Assembly (NCBI GenBank): GCA_030653545.1
Contig: JAURZE010000016.1
Span: forward strand, 1 to 62,311
From: Nitrospira sp.
Lineage (GTDB): Bacteria; Nitrospirota; Nitrospiria; Nitrospirales; Nitrospiraceae
Direction: 5' to 3'
Length of the DNA: 62,311 bases
In this document: positions 1-8,435 of the stretch, one piece after another
Layout of the letters: every line of letters starts with the position of its first letter
How positions within the stretch are numbered: position 1 is the first letter of the stretch
Position numbers and translations under genes: made by a program
The notes under the pieces: model-generated
Database searches by the model: none
What the model saw: the letters and a program-made list of their open reading frames with translations, nothing else
Told to the model about the DNA's origin: nothing

Positions 1-64
1 GCGCCCACTGCGCCAGTTGCTGGCGTTCGGGATCAGTCAGCTGCAGGGACGGGGCAATGCGCAT
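1..64 (-). mobile_element. IS630-type transposase, N-terminal fragment running off the window
   Basis: Reading leftwards from an ATG at 64, the minus strand encodes about 21 residues beginning MRIAPSLQLTDPERQQL, which looks like the start of an IS630/Tc1-mariner-type transposase. The rest lies outside the window. Between 64 and about 139 are small palindromes (for example TATACC-CGTAC-GGTATA at 91-107) consistent with the element's terminal sequence. IS630 elements insert at TA, and the EAL reading frame resumes at a TA at 138-139, which I infer to be the insertion point. Family assignment is from recalled resemblance over a short stretch. Confidence 0.55.
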
Positions 65-136
65 AGGCCAGTCCTCCTCTTGGGGAGGAGTATACCCGTA
101 CGGTATAATAAGTAAAGCTATTTATGTATCACTACA

Positions 137-439
137 CTAGCCTATCTCAAGCGCTTCCCCATCGACACCATCAAGATCGACCGGGCCTTCGTCAAGGACC
201 TCGCGTCAGAATCCGAACAGGCTGCGATCGCCATTGCCATCATCGCCATGGCCCATGGGTTGAAGCTTCGCGTGCTGGCCGAAGGGGTCGAAACACAGCC
301 GCAGCTCGACATCCTGCGCGACCAGGGATGCGACGCCATTCAAGGCTACTTCTTCAGCCATCCCCTGCCGGCCGACCGTGTCGAGCAGCTGATCCGCGAC
401 CTCCGCGCGAAGAGCGACCACGAGCGGCGCGCCGCCTAG
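137..439 (+). pseudogene. EAL-domain c-di-GMP phosphodiesterase, C-terminal remnant cut by an IS
   Basis: The frame reads LAYLKRFPIDTIKIDRAFV, then IIAMAHGLKLRVLAEGVET and GCDAIQGYFFSHPLP. These are the last conserved blocks of an EAL domain: the IKIDR/KID block, the VLAEGVET block with its catalytic-loop glutamate, and the QGYFFSxPLP terminal block. The N-terminal part, including the EAL motif, is absent, and a stop lies in frame just upstream at 113-115 inside IS-derived sequence. An intact EAL protein would hydrolyse c-di-GMP; this fragment cannot. A short GCGTGA/TCACGC hairpin follows at about 450-466. The cause of truncation is inferred to be the adjacent IS630 element. Confidence 0.8.
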
Positions 440-539
440 AGCCACGCCGCGCGTGACGTTCTCACGCCTGGCATAAGCCGGCTTGTATTTGAATGCGGCG
501 CGCGATACCCTCGCACCATCGTCTTTCCTTTTCTACACG

Positions 540-1355
540 ATGGCCACCTACGCAATCGGCGACATCCAAGGCTGCGCGCGCTCCCTGGAGCGCTTGCTCG
601 AACTCATCCGGTTTGATCCTTCCGTAGACCGCCTCTGGTGCGTCGGCGATCTGGTCAATCGCGGCCCGGGTTCTCTTCGCGCCCTGCGCTACCTCAAACA
701 GCTTGGCCCCTCCGTCCAGGTCGTCCTGGGCAATCACGATTTGTTCCTGCTGGCCGTATCGGAAGGGATCGTCGCCTTGCGGCCGAAAGACACAATCCAA
801 GACATCCTGGCCGCCGACGATCGCGCCGAGCTCATCGATTGGCTCAAGCGACAACCGTTGCACCATCACGAAGGCGCCTATGTCATGGTTCATGCCGGCC
901 TCCTGCCGCAATGGTCGGTCGACGATGCCGGGAGCCTGGCCCGGGAAGTCGAACGCACCCTGGGCGGACCGGAATCGCGATCATTCCTTGAGGCGCTCTT
1001 TCACGGACCTACTCCACAGTGGAAGGCGTCATTGACCGGCTATGAACGCTTGGCAGCCATCACACGGGCCCTCACCCGGCTGCGCACCTGCACCCCGGAA
1101 GGCGCCTTGTCCGGATTCTCCGGCCCTCCAAGCGATGCCCCTCACGGACACCTTCCCTGGTTCCGCATTCCGAACCGGCGGAGCAGCGATCACACCATTC
1201 TCTTCGGCCACTGGGCCGCGCTCGGCTTGCACATTGAGACAAATCTTTTGGGGTTGGACAGCGGCTGTGTGTGGGGCCGGCAATTGACGGCGATTCGACT
1301 GGAAGACCGGCAGGTGTTCCAGGTGGAGTATGCAGATGATCGCGGCCGGAGTTGA
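540..1355 (+). CDS. apaH: Symmetrical bis(5'-nucleosyl)-tetraphosphatase
   Basis: A 271-residue metallophosphoesterase that splits Ap4A into two ADP in the cytosol. The ApaH metal-binding blocks are visible: GDIQGC at residues 7-12, GDLVNRGP at 36-43, GNHD at 64-67, and a late HAGL and GHWA. Length matches the family (about 270-280). I chose the ATG at 540 because the protein then begins MATYAIGDIQG like known ApaH. The upstream TTG at 483 would add 19 residues that do not resemble the family. The 3' end overlaps the next gene by 26 bases, so the pair is probably co-transcribed. Confidence 0.93.
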   Translation: MATYAIGDIQGCARSLERLLELIRFDPSVDRLWCVGDLVNRGPGSLRALRYLKQLGPSVQVVLGNHDLFLLAVSEGIVALRPKDTIQDILAADDRAELIDWLKRQPLHHHEGAYVMVHAGLLPQWSVDDAGSLAREVERTLGGPESRSFLEALFHGPTPQWKASLTGYERLAAITRALTRLRTCTPEGALSGFSGPPSDAPHGHLPWFRIPNRRSSDHTILFGHWAALGLHIETNLLGLDSGCVWGRQLTAIRLEDRQVFQVEYADDRGRS

Positions 1356-1875
1356 GCCCTCCCCCGCCAACCCGGATTGGCCGCGCTACTCATCCAGCCC
1401 CTTCCCCGCCTATCGATTCGTTCCAGGGACCAATCCCCATCCGCGACGGAGTCCGCAGGGCCATTCGTTTGGCTGTCCCGAGCCGAGGCCAACGCCCTGC
1501 AGACCAGACGACTGGTCCCAGTCCAAGGACTATCGCTTTGGAATCGATTTATACAATTTCGCGTACTGGTGGGAATGCCATGAGATCTTTGAAGGGTTCT
1601 GGCATGCGGTGGGACGAACGACCGAACAGGGACGGTTCTTCCAAGCGCTGATTCACCTGGCAGCGGCGAATCTGAAACATTTCACCAAGCATGAGGCTGC
1701 TGCGAGTCGCCTTCGGGAAAAGAGCCTTCGCCTCATTGCGGGATTACCTGATCGCTATATGGGAATCGACCTCGCAGAGTTCCGAACCAGACTTAAGGAT
1801 GCAGAGATTCCCGGTTCATCTGATGCGTTGTTGGTCACGTTAGAGTCCGTCCGCGATCGTCCGACCCGGGCGTAG
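1330..1875 (+). CDS. DUF309 domain protein
   Basis: A 181-residue protein whose central part (about residues 70-150) carries the DUF309 signature: FAYWWECHEIFEGFWHAVG followed by FFQALIHLAAANLKH. The repeated His and Glu residues in this helical domain suggest a metal- or ligand-binding pocket, but no function is established for the family. The N-terminal 60 residues are Pro/Arg-rich and less convincing, so the true start could be later. It begins inside the end of apaH and is likely translated from the same message. Confidence 0.75.
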   Translation: MQMIAAGVEPSPANPDWPRYSSSPFPAYRFVPGTNPHPRRSPQGHSFGCPEPRPTPCRPDDWSQSKDYRFGIDLYNFAYWWECHEIFEGFWHAVGRTTEQGRFFQALIHLAAANLKHFTKHEAAASRLREKSLRLIAGLPDRYMGIDLAEFRTRLKDAEIPGSSDALLVTLESVRDRPTRA

Positions 1876-1911
1876 CACACTCGTCATCTTGTGCGCGAAC
1901 CAATACCCTTG

Positions 1912-2688
1912 TCACACACCTGCCACAAGCCGGATGAGCGGGACCTCTTCTCCGATTCCAAACGAGACGGGCTTCTTGACCTCCTCCGGATTCACATACG
2001 TACAGAACAATCGATCCCACACTGAAAACGTCACGCCGAAATTGGCATGCTGGAGGGCCGGGTCATCGCTATGGTGTATGTGATGATAGCGGGGCGTGAC
2101 GAAGATCCATTCCATCCAATTCGATCGCCAGGACACATTCATGTGCATCCAGTCGTTGAGCAACATGTGAGAGGACAGCACGACCAACCAGATCCACCAG
2201 GGCGCCAGTCCAAACACTGAATACGCAAAGATCCACGGAAGGTTGAACAAGATCTGCTGAGGGAATGACACTCGATACCCCGCCAGCCAGTACATCGTGA
2301 TCGGCGAATGGTGCCATTTATGGATGCGCCAAACCGCCGTCAGATGCATGAACCGATGCATCCAATACGCGCCGAAGTCGCCGACAAGATAGTAGAGGGA
2401 AAAGGTCGCTGCTACCGGTAGCGCCATGATGGCTTCAGGAACAGGCACTCGAAGCGCGGCCCGGGCACTGAGAAACTCGGCAGCGGGCACGAGGATGAAC
2501 CCGACGAGCGTACAGCCGATGAGGTCGTACGCCATCACTGAACGGTACGAAATCGCCCGGGCCGACGCGATCAGTTCGATCGCCGTCACCCCGACAAGCC
2601 TCGCCAAGAAAAGGACGGGTACAAATAGTCCGTGATCAAGAACGAATTGACAAAATTCCCGGCTGAGCAACCACTCGACCCATTCCAT
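1912..2688 (-). CDS. Sterol desaturase / fatty acid hydroxylase family membrane protein
   Basis: A 258-residue integral membrane protein with the di-iron histidine clusters of the fatty acid hydroxylase superfamily: HRFMH at 111-115, HKWHH at 123-127, a lone His in NDWMHMN near 182, and HHIHH at 202-206. At least four hydrophobic segments are visible. Members insert oxygen into or desaturate lipids, using O2 at a di-iron centre in the membrane. The substrate here (hopanoid, fatty acid or carotenoid) cannot be told from sequence. A strong GGAGGGGG ribosome site lies 8 bases before the ATG at 2688. It is convergent with the DUF309 gene, 36 bases apart. Confidence 0.88.
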   Translation of the reverse strand: MEWVEWLLSREFCQFVLDHGLFVPVLFLARLVGVTAIELIASARAISYRSVMAYDLIGCTLVGFILVPAAEFLSARAALRVPVPEAIMALPVAATFSLYYLVGDFGAYWMHRFMHLTAVWRIHKWHHSPITMYWLAGYRVSFPQQILFNLPWIFAYSVFGLAPWWIWLVVLSSHMLLNDWMHMNVSWRSNWMEWIFVTPRYHHIHHSDDPALQHANFGVTFSVWDRLFCTYVNPEEVKKPVSFGIGEEVPLIRLVAGV

Positions 2689-2847
2689 CCGGACAGCCCC
2701 CTCCAGTCATGAGGGGCCACTGTATCAGACTGACTTCAGCCCGTCCTCCCCCTCTTTCAAGAGAGCACCGCTTCCATCAAACGCCCTGGCCGCTCCACCG
2801 GCAGGGTCTCCGCTGTCGGATGTGTGAGGGGAAACGAGTAGACCGTC

Positions 2848-3492
2848 TTATTCCGCGACGCGCTGAACCACACGAAGCTGCCCGCGATCGTGCCACAGCT
2901 CTATCCACGGCGGAGAGTTTTGCCAGGTCCAGAGGAGCAACTGGCGATCGGGGCGCTCGTCCCAGTCTCCGACTCGCCAGGGCATGGGCCAGCCGCCCAG
3001 TACCGCATCGATCGCGCGACCCTTTAAATCCAATTGCTCCTGATATGTCGAGGCGCACAACGCCGTGATCGGATGGTCTCTGAACTGCGGACTATAGCCC
3101 CATTCCGGCTGCCATTGATTCGCACGCAGCCAGGCTTGAACCGCGGCAGACCCATACCGAAAGATCGCGTCCAGCGGGGGGAAGCATGTGGCCGGTTGCG
3201 CATACAGCTTGATCCCGTCCGGGATCGGCGGGAGCGTGGCCTGCCGATTGACGAGGACCAACCCTGTCGCCCGGTCTTCCTGATTGGTATAGACGCTGAT
3301 ACAGCCGGTCAATCCATGCTCTCCGGGCACGGCCAGACAGGCTACCGAAAGCCAGTGGCGGAATCGTGCGTCCCGCAGGGGAACGACTCCCATCCCACCC
3401 CAGACCCCGCAGTAGTCGCTTCCGTGACGAGTCAGATGGACGCAGGGCCTTGCGAGTGCGTGCCCTTCTTTCAGGAGTTCGTCAGGAGTCAT
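2848..3492 (-). CDS. Conserved hypothetical protein, 214 residues
   Basis: I do not recognise this protein. It is rich in Trp and has no obvious signal peptide or membrane segment. The C-terminal third, with RPDRQLLLWTWQNSPPW and IELWHDRGQLRVVQR, faintly recalls the end of DUF1963-type proteins, but I would not assign it. The ATG at 3492 has a GGAG ribosome site. It stands alone between the hydroxylase gene and panB, on the same strand as both. The 160 bases downstream (2689-2847) hold nothing recognisable. Confidence 0.6.
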   Translation of the reverse strand: MTPDELLKEGHALARPCVHLTRHGSDYCGVWGGMGVVPLRDARFRHWLSVACLAVPGEHGLTGCISVYTNQEDRATGLVLVNRQATLPPIPDGIKLYAQPATCFPPLDAIFRYGSAAVQAWLRANQWQPEWGYSPQFRDHPITALCASTYQEQLDLKGRAIDAVLGGWPMPWRVGDWDERPDRQLLLWTWQNSPPWIELWHDRGQLRVVQRVAE

Positions 3493-3641
3493 GCCTCACT
3501 CCAATCGAATCGGTCAGCCGCCCTGCCCCCGCACGGGTCAGCAGAATCCGACGACAACGATTCGGCCTCGCGTGGACTGATCGAACGACAGGACTGGCCA
3601 GTAATCGGGAGAACTGTATGACCACACTCCGAACAGAAGAC

Positions 3642-4430
3642 TCAGTGATAGGACTCGGCGTCGCTGGGGAACTTCCCGAGTTCGACTTCTTCCTTGAACC
3701 GCCGTAGTGCCTGCAGCGCATCGGTCTTCAGATGGGCATACGGCTTGACGAATTTAGGGACGAAATCATCGAAGAGACCAAGCAGATCGTAGAGCACCAG
3801 TACTTGCCCGTCACAATGCGGACCGGCTCCGATCCCGATCGTGGGGATCGACAGCTCCGCCGTGATGCTTTTCGCCAGCGGCGCCGGAATGGCTTCCAGG
3901 ACAATTCCGAATGCGCCGGCCGCTTCCAACGCCTTCGCATCGGCCAACAACTCCTTGGCCCGATCCTTGGCCTTTCCCTGCACCTTATAGCCGCCGTATT
4001 GGTTCACCGACTGCGGGGTCATGCCGATATGCCCCATCACGGGAATGCCCACCGCGGTCATCGCCTCGACCCGGCCGGCCATCGCCTGGCCCCCTTCGAG
4101 CTTCACCGCATGCGCACCCGCCTGAATCAAACGTCCGGCATTCCGCAACGCATCTTCTTTACTCGTTTGATAGGACATGAAGGGAAGGTCGCCGATCACC
4201 AGGGCCTGTTGCGCCGCGCGGGCCACCAGCTTGGTGTGGTACAGCATGTCCTCCATGGTGACGGACAGCGTATTGGCCTGCCCCTGTACGACCACGCCCA
4301 GCGAATCTCCGACTAGAATGGCACTGATGCCGGCCTGCTCCACAATACGGGTGAAGAGCGCATCGTACGCGGTCACGACGATGAGCTTCTTCTCCTGGCG
4401 CTTGTGTTGTTGAAATTCGGGGATCGTCAT
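3642..4430 (-). CDS. panB: 3-methyl-2-oxobutanoate hydroxymethyltransferase
   Basis: A 262-residue TIM-barrel enzyme that adds a hydroxymethyl group from 5,10-methylene-THF to alpha-ketoisovalerate, the first committed step of pantothenate synthesis. Family blocks are VVTAYDALFTRIVEQAG near the N-terminus, ILVGDSLGVVVQG (metal-binding Asp), PVMGHIGMTPQSVNQYGG and TIGIGAGPHCDGQVLV. Start chosen at MTIPEFQQHK (4430). The metF stop and this ATG overlap by one base (TGATG), so the two are translationally coupled. Pairing with a folate enzyme fits its folate co-substrate. Confidence 0.94.
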   Translation of the reverse strand: MTIPEFQQHKRQEKKLIVVTAYDALFTRIVEQAGISAILVGDSLGVVVQGQANTLSVTMEDMLYHTKLVARAAQQALVIGDLPFMSYQTSKEDALRNAGRLIQAGAHAVKLEGGQAMAGRVEAMTAVGIPVMGHIGMTPQSVNQYGGYKVQGKAKDRAKELLADAKALEAAGAFGIVLEAIPAPLAKSITAELSIPTIGIGAGPHCDGQVLVLYDLLGLFDDFVPKFVKPYAHLKTDALQALRRFKEEVELGKFPSDAESYH

Positions 4431-5317
4431 CAGCCGAGCTGGGCCTTGGTGATGATGTCTGCGAGGCGGTGGGTCCCCTTGATCGCCATGATATGGACCC
4501 CGTCGCAATGTGCGCGCACCGCATTGATGGTGCGCACCGCGATCTCCACGCCCACATCTTCCGCCTTGTCGCCGGCGGCCTTCAATTCATCGATCATCTC
4601 CTGCGGGACCGACACGCCGGGAATGTTGGCGTTCATGAATTCGGCCATCTTGTGGTTCCGCAACAACAAAATACCCGCCAGGACTTTCACCTTATAGGGC
4701 CGCACGGCTGTCATGAAGCTCGCGAAAAGATCGGGGTTATAGATCGCCTGGGTTTGAAAGAACTGAGCTCCGGCTTTGACCTTCACTTCGAACTTCGCCA
4801 GCATCGGCCCGACCGGATCAGCCTCCGGCGTCACGGCTGCGCCGATGGTGAACGCCGTCGAGCCGTCTAACTTATTGCCGGCCATGTCGCGGCCGCTATT
4901 GAGGCCCTGCACCAGCTGCATGACTTGCACGGAATCGAGATCGTAGACCGGCTTGGCTTCTTTGTGGTCGCCGACGGTCGGATAGTCGCCGGTCAGACAA
5001 AGGATGTTGCGGATGCCGAGCATATGGGCGCCCATGAGGTCGGACTGCATGGCAATCCGGTTCCGGTCGCGACAAGTCAACTGCATGACCGGATCGTGGC
5101 CCAATTCATAGAGCAACCGGCAGACCGGCAGCGACCCGGCGCGCACGACGGCCGCCGTATTGTCGGTCACATTGACGCCGTGCACACGCCCGACCAGTTC
5201 TTTGGCACTCTCCAGCACCTTCGAGATGTTGGTGCCCTTCGGCGGGTTGTACTCGATCGTCACGGCAAACTGCCCGCTACTCAGGACCTCGCTCAACCGC
5301 CGCGGTTCTTTACTCAT
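4430..5317 (-). CDS. metF: Methylenetetrahydrofolate reductase family protein
   Basis: A 295-residue flavoprotein-type TIM barrel that reduces 5,10-methylene-THF to 5-methyl-THF. Visible blocks are FAVTIEYNPPKGTN at the N-terminus, VMQLTCRDRNRIAMQSDL and NILCLTGDYP, matching the FAD/folate site of the family. It lies directly upstream of panB and just downstream of folD, so three methylene-THF-using enzymes sit together. The N-terminal substrate Glu (in FAVTIEY) is present. The ATG at 5317 has a GGGAGA ribosome site. The gene symbol follows family resemblance; some members in deep-branching bacteria use partners other than NADH. Confidence 0.87.
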   Translation of the reverse strand: MSKEPRRLSEVLSSGQFAVTIEYNPPKGTNISKVLESAKELVGRVHGVNVTDNTAAVVRAGSLPVCRLLYELGHDPVMQLTCRDRNRIAMQSDLMGAHMLGIRNILCLTGDYPTVGDHKEAKPVYDLDSVQVMQLVQGLNSGRDMAGNKLDGSTAFTIGAAVTPEADPVGPMLAKFEVKVKAGAQFFQTQAIYNPDLFASFMTAVRPYKVKVLAGILLLRNHKMAEFMNANIPGVSVPQEMIDELKAAGDKAEDVGVEIAVRTINAVRAHCDGVHIMAIKGTHRLADIITKAQLG

Positions 5318-5361
5318 GCATCTCCCTCACCCTTATCCACTCCCCTACTTCATCCCTTACC

Positions 5362-5635
5362 TTGTTGTAGGAGAACTGGAGGCTCTTCACTGCGCGCATG
5401 CACCAATCTTATCTCCACTCTTCTAGAGATCGAGCGGGGCGCTCCACATTGCGCGCATCCAACGAGGGTCTTCTGAGACCGCGCGTTGGGCGAGCACTGG
5501 AGCGTTCCGCTCAGATGTCTTCTCCCCCACCTTTACTCCGGTGTAAGAGGATTGGGGTCTTCTACTGCGCGCATTGAACGAGCACGGCTTTTTGTGCGCG
5601 TTCAGCGAGCACAGAAGACTCCAGGCCTCCTACAC
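5362..5635. repeat. Composite hairpin repeat (TGCGCGCAT...GAGCAC units) in the metF-folD gap
   Basis: The 312-base gap between the folD stop and the metF start is filled by repeats. Short units of the form TGCGCGCATnnAnCGAGCAC occur at 5391, 5450-5466, 5479-5497 (diverged), 5566-5585 and 5595-5612. The last two sit between arms at 5541-5563 and 5613-5635 that are near-perfect inverted repeats of about 23 bases, and the right arm runs into the folD stop. A related arm (TTGTAGGAGAACTGGAGGC) is at 5364. The same unit recurs at 56486 beside cstA. This looks like a REP-like or terminator-type family. Confidence 0.7.
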
Positions 5636-6493
5636 CATCCCCGCCATTCGCTTCGCTGACTCCACCGTATTCGCAAGCAACATGGCGATCGTCATGGGAC
5701 CGACGCCACCGGGCACGGGACTGATCCAGCCGGCCTTTTGGCTCACCGGTTCGAAATCGACATCGCCGCAGAGCTTTCCGTCCGTCCACCGATTGGTCCC
5801 GACGTCGATCACGACCGCGCCTTCTTTCACCATGTCGGCCGTCACGAATTTGGCTTTCCCGATCGCGACCAGCAAGAGGTCCGCCTCACGGCAGACTGCG
5901 GGCAAATCCTTGGTCTTGGAATGGCAAATCGTCACGGTCGCGTTACGCTGCAACAGCATGAGCGCCAACGGCTTTCCCACGATGTTGCTGCGACCCAATA
6001 CCACCGCGCGCTTGCCTTCAATGCCGACACCGGTAGACTCGAGCATCTTGATCACGCCTTTGGGAGTGCAGGCTTCAAAGACCGGATTCCCTTCAACCAA
6101 CCGACCGAAGTTATACGGGTGGAATCCATCGGCATCCTTGTCCGGCGAGACCGCTTCAAGCACGACCCGGCTGTCGATGTGCTTGGGAAGCGGGAGCTGC
6201 ACTAAGATTCCGTGAATCCTGGAATCTGCGTTCATCTTCTCAATCAAAGACAACAGCTCTGCTTGGGTCGTGCTGGCCGGTAACTTGTGGTCGTCGATAT
6301 AGATGCCTGCCGCATCGCAGGCTTTCTGCTTGCTCTTCACATACTGATGCGACGCGGGGTCATCACCGACCAAAATGGTAGCGAGACCCGGCTTGGTCCC
6401 GGTCTTTGCCAGGACTGCCGCGGATTCAATTGTTAGCTGGTCGCGAACTTGCTGCGCCAGTGCCTTCCCGTCAATGAGTCGTGCTCCCACCAT
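5630..6493 (-). CDS. folD: Methylenetetrahydrofolate dehydrogenase / cyclohydrolase
   Basis: A 287-residue bifunctional enzyme interconverting methylene-THF, methenyl-THF and 10-formyl-THF with NADP. The catalytic-lysine block YVKSKQKAC is at about 50-58. The substrate block GILVQLPLPKHID, the Rossmann block VVLGRSNIVGKPLA and the terminal PGGVGPMTIAML signature follow in order. Length is typical. The ATG at 6493 is preceded closely by GGAGGGA; a GTG one codon later gives better spacing, so the start could shift by three bases. The 3' end overlaps the right arm of the hairpin repeat. Confidence 0.95.
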   Translation of the reverse strand: MVGARLIDGKALAQQVRDQLTIESAAVLAKTGTKPGLATILVGDDPASHQYVKSKQKACDAAGIYIDDHKLPASTTQAELLSLIEKMNADSRIHGILVQLPLPKHIDSRVVLEAVSPDKDADGFHPYNFGRLVEGNPVFEACTPKGVIKMLESTGVGIEGKRAVVLGRSNIVGKPLALMLLQRNATVTICHSKTKDLPAVCREADLLLVAIGKAKFVTADMVKEGAVVIDVGTNRWTDGKLCGDVDFEPVSQKAGWISPVPGGVGPMTIAMLLANTVESAKRMAGMV

Positions 6494-6656
6494 TCCCTCC
6501 CTGAATTCAAGCGGTTGGCCTTCAAAACCGTAGGCACCTTAGCAGGGCATTTTTATCCAAGTCAACGCTCCAAACCGGTCAGGGGTGAGGCGTGAGGGGG
6601 CCGGCGAGACTCCGATGCCCCCTGACCCCTGACTCGTGACCCTTCACTGACGTTCC

Positions 6657-6686
6657 TTGACAGTCTCTTCGCCCGTTCGCTACGAT
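6657..6686 (+). promoter_or_regulatory. Sigma70-type promoter for the NHL-propeller gene
   Basis: A perfect -35 TTGACA at 6657-6662 is followed after 18 bases by TACGAT at 6681-6686. Transcription would begin near 6693, leaving a leader of about 25 bases before the TTG at 6718. Just upstream, 6575-6645 holds short GGGGTGAGG / CCCCTGACCCCTGA repeats of opposite sense, which may form the 3' hairpin of the divergently placed folD side or a binding site. Seen by pattern only. Confidence 0.5.
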
Positions 6687-6717
6687 GCACCTCTGTCTTC
6701 ACACTGATTAATCAAGC

Positions 6718-7734
6718 TTGAACATCCGATCATCCACCGACAATTTTCGCGGCCCCCTCTTGAGGGCGACACTGGCATCGTGTGTCCTCCTAGGATCGTC
6801 GAATCTCCTCCACGCGGCCCAGATTACCGGATTGGAAGGGCCGAATAGCTTCGTCGGCGACCAACAGGGCAAAGAATTCTTCATCTCCAATGTGCATGGG
6901 GAGCCGGACGCGCGGGATAATAACGGCTTCATCACGAAGGTGGATGCTGAGGGGAAAGTCCTCAACCTCAAGTTCATCCAAGGCGGCATCGTCGATGTCA
7001 TGCTGCATGCCCCCAAAGGCCTGGCCATCGTCGATCAGACTCTGTACGTGGCCGATCTCGATCAGTTGAAGGGATTCGACAAGTCGACTGGCAAGTCCCT
7101 CGTCGTCGTCAGCTTTCCCCCGCTGCCCGCAAAGGGCATCGTCTCCTTGACCGATGTGACGGCCGGCCCCAACGGCATGCTCTACGTATCCGACCAATCC
7201 AACAACACGATCTACCGGATCGAGCAAGCGGCCGGTCATCGTGTGAGTCTGCTCCTTCACGACGAGCGCCTCGCGGGTCCATCCGGGATTGCCGTCCATC
7301 CGCGAACCGGCCATCTCATCGCCGTGAGTTGGGAGAAAGGCAAGATTTTCGACATTACGCCGGACGGCCAGCTCTCCGAACTGGAGTCGAATGGATTTTT
7401 CACCGGCCGCTTTCAAAATTTGAGCGGGGTCGATTTCGACCGGTGGGGCAATATGTACGTCTCGGATTTTTCCAGGGGAAAGATTTGGCGCATGACCCGG
7501 GACCAACGCTTCCAGGTGATTGCCGAGTATCTCCTCTCCCCGGCCGATATCAGCATCGACCGGGCCAATAATTTGATTCTGGTCCCCTATCACTATGCCC
7601 ACGCGGCGGAGATCAACGGGCTGGAGGCTCCCTCGGACGGCAAGAGCCGTGACAACCGTCGTACCCTCGCTGACTATGGGTTTGGCGCAGCAGGGCCCCC
7701 GCAGCCCTCCAAGGAAGGAGCCGCAACTAAATGA
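6718..7734 (+). CDS. Exported NHL / SMP-30-type beta-propeller protein
   Basis: A 338-residue protein with a hydrophobic leader (LLRATLASCVLLGSSNLLHA, cleavage probably after AHAA or LHAA near residue 34) and a body of NHL-like blades. Recurrent elements are GLAIVDQTLYVADLDQLKGF, NGMLYVSDQSNNTIYRI, SGIAVHPRTGHLIAV and DRWGNMYVSDFSRGKIWRM. Such propellers bind ligands or proteins in the periplasm. The substrate is unknown. The first start is a TTG with no clear ribosome site; a second in-frame TTG at 6760 would also give a good signal peptide. It overlaps the next gene by 4 bases (ATGA), so the two are translationally coupled. Confidence 0.7.
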   Translation: MNIRSSTDNFRGPLLRATLASCVLLGSSNLLHAAQITGLEGPNSFVGDQQGKEFFISNVHGEPDARDNNGFITKVDAEGKVLNLKFIQGGIVDVMLHAPKGLAIVDQTLYVADLDQLKGFDKSTGKSLVVVSFPPLPAKGIVSLTDVTAGPNGMLYVSDQSNNTIYRIEQAAGHRVSLLLHDERLAGPSGIAVHPRTGHLIAVSWEKGKIFDITPDGQLSELESNGFFTGRFQNLSGVDFDRWGNMYVSDFSRGKIWRMTRDQRFQVIAEYLLSPADISIDRANNLILVPYHYAHAAEINGLEAPSDGKSRDNRRTLADYGFGAAGPPQPSKEGAATK

Positions 7735-8435
7735 GCCAATGCGCCTACTGCAAGCAACGCAAGGGCAAACGCGTCTGCCCGGGCCTCAGCGGACTCATCT
7801 GCAGCCAGTGTTGCGGGGAGCATCGCCTGGTCCGTGTGACCTGTCCTTCCGACTGCGCCTATCTCGATACCGGCAGCGACTACCAGCAAAAGAGGCTCGG
7901 CGAGCAATTCATGCCGGTGCGACGGGAATTCTATCGGGAGCTCGGTGAATTCGGCGGGCAACAGGCCATCTCGCTCTTCAATCTCATTGAAGTCATTACG
8001 GTGAGTTTCTTCCAGGGACGGCGTGACGGACAGGACGCGGAAGTCGTCGCCGCGATTCAAGGACTGCGCCGGACGCTTAGCCCCCTGCACGTGCCGGCGG
8101 CCCCCATGCCCGTCTTTGCCGAACATCTGATTAAAGAATATGACGCGTTTAAGAAGCAAAACCCCAAGCAGATTGCCGACTCATCCAACGCACCGGAAAT
8201 CCTCGATCGAGCGATCAAATTCGTGTCGGATTTTTCCGGGAGAGATTTTCAATCGCGCCGCTTTCTCGGAGGGCTGATCGGGTATGTCACGGCCTATCAT
8301 CCCGAGATTGCCTCGAACTTACAAAAGAAACACGAGCCGGGCCACATCGTGCTGCCAGGCCAATCGTTCATGCCTCCGCCGACCGCGGCTGAGTCCCATA
8401 CCCACGGCCCGGACTGCCAGCATCACCAGCACTAA
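7731..8435 (+). CDS. Cys-rich N-terminus, His-rich tail protein of unknown function
   Basis: A 234-residue protein. The first 45 residues hold nine cysteines in a zinc-finger-like spacing: CAYC, then VCPGLSG, then CSQCC, then CPSDC. The middle (about 50-200) is helical and unrecognised. The tail ends HTHGPDCQHHQH, a likely metal-binding end. The N-terminus suggests a treble-clef or zinc-ribbon fold that holds zinc. There is no signal peptide, so it is cytosolic although its partner gene is exported. It starts inside the stop of the propeller gene. Its 3' end overlaps the converging PilZ gene by 68 bases. Confidence 0.6.
   Translation: MSQCAYCKQRKGKRVCPGLSGLICSQCCGEHRLVRVTCPSDCAYLDTGSDYQQKRLGEQFMPVRREFYRELGEFGGQQAISLFNLIEVITVSFFQGRRDGQDAEVVAAIQGLRRTLSPLHVPAAPMPVFAEHLIKEYDAFKKQNPKQIADSSNAPEILDRAIKFVSDFSGRDFQSRRFLGGLIGYVTAYHPEIASNLQKKHEPGHIVLPGQSFMPPPTAAESHTHGPDCQHHQH

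Noticed and set aside
5318-5629. CRISPR array suspected from short repeats in the metF-folD gap
   Set aside because: Repeat units vary in sequence and spacing, lie within inverted arms, and no cas gene is near.
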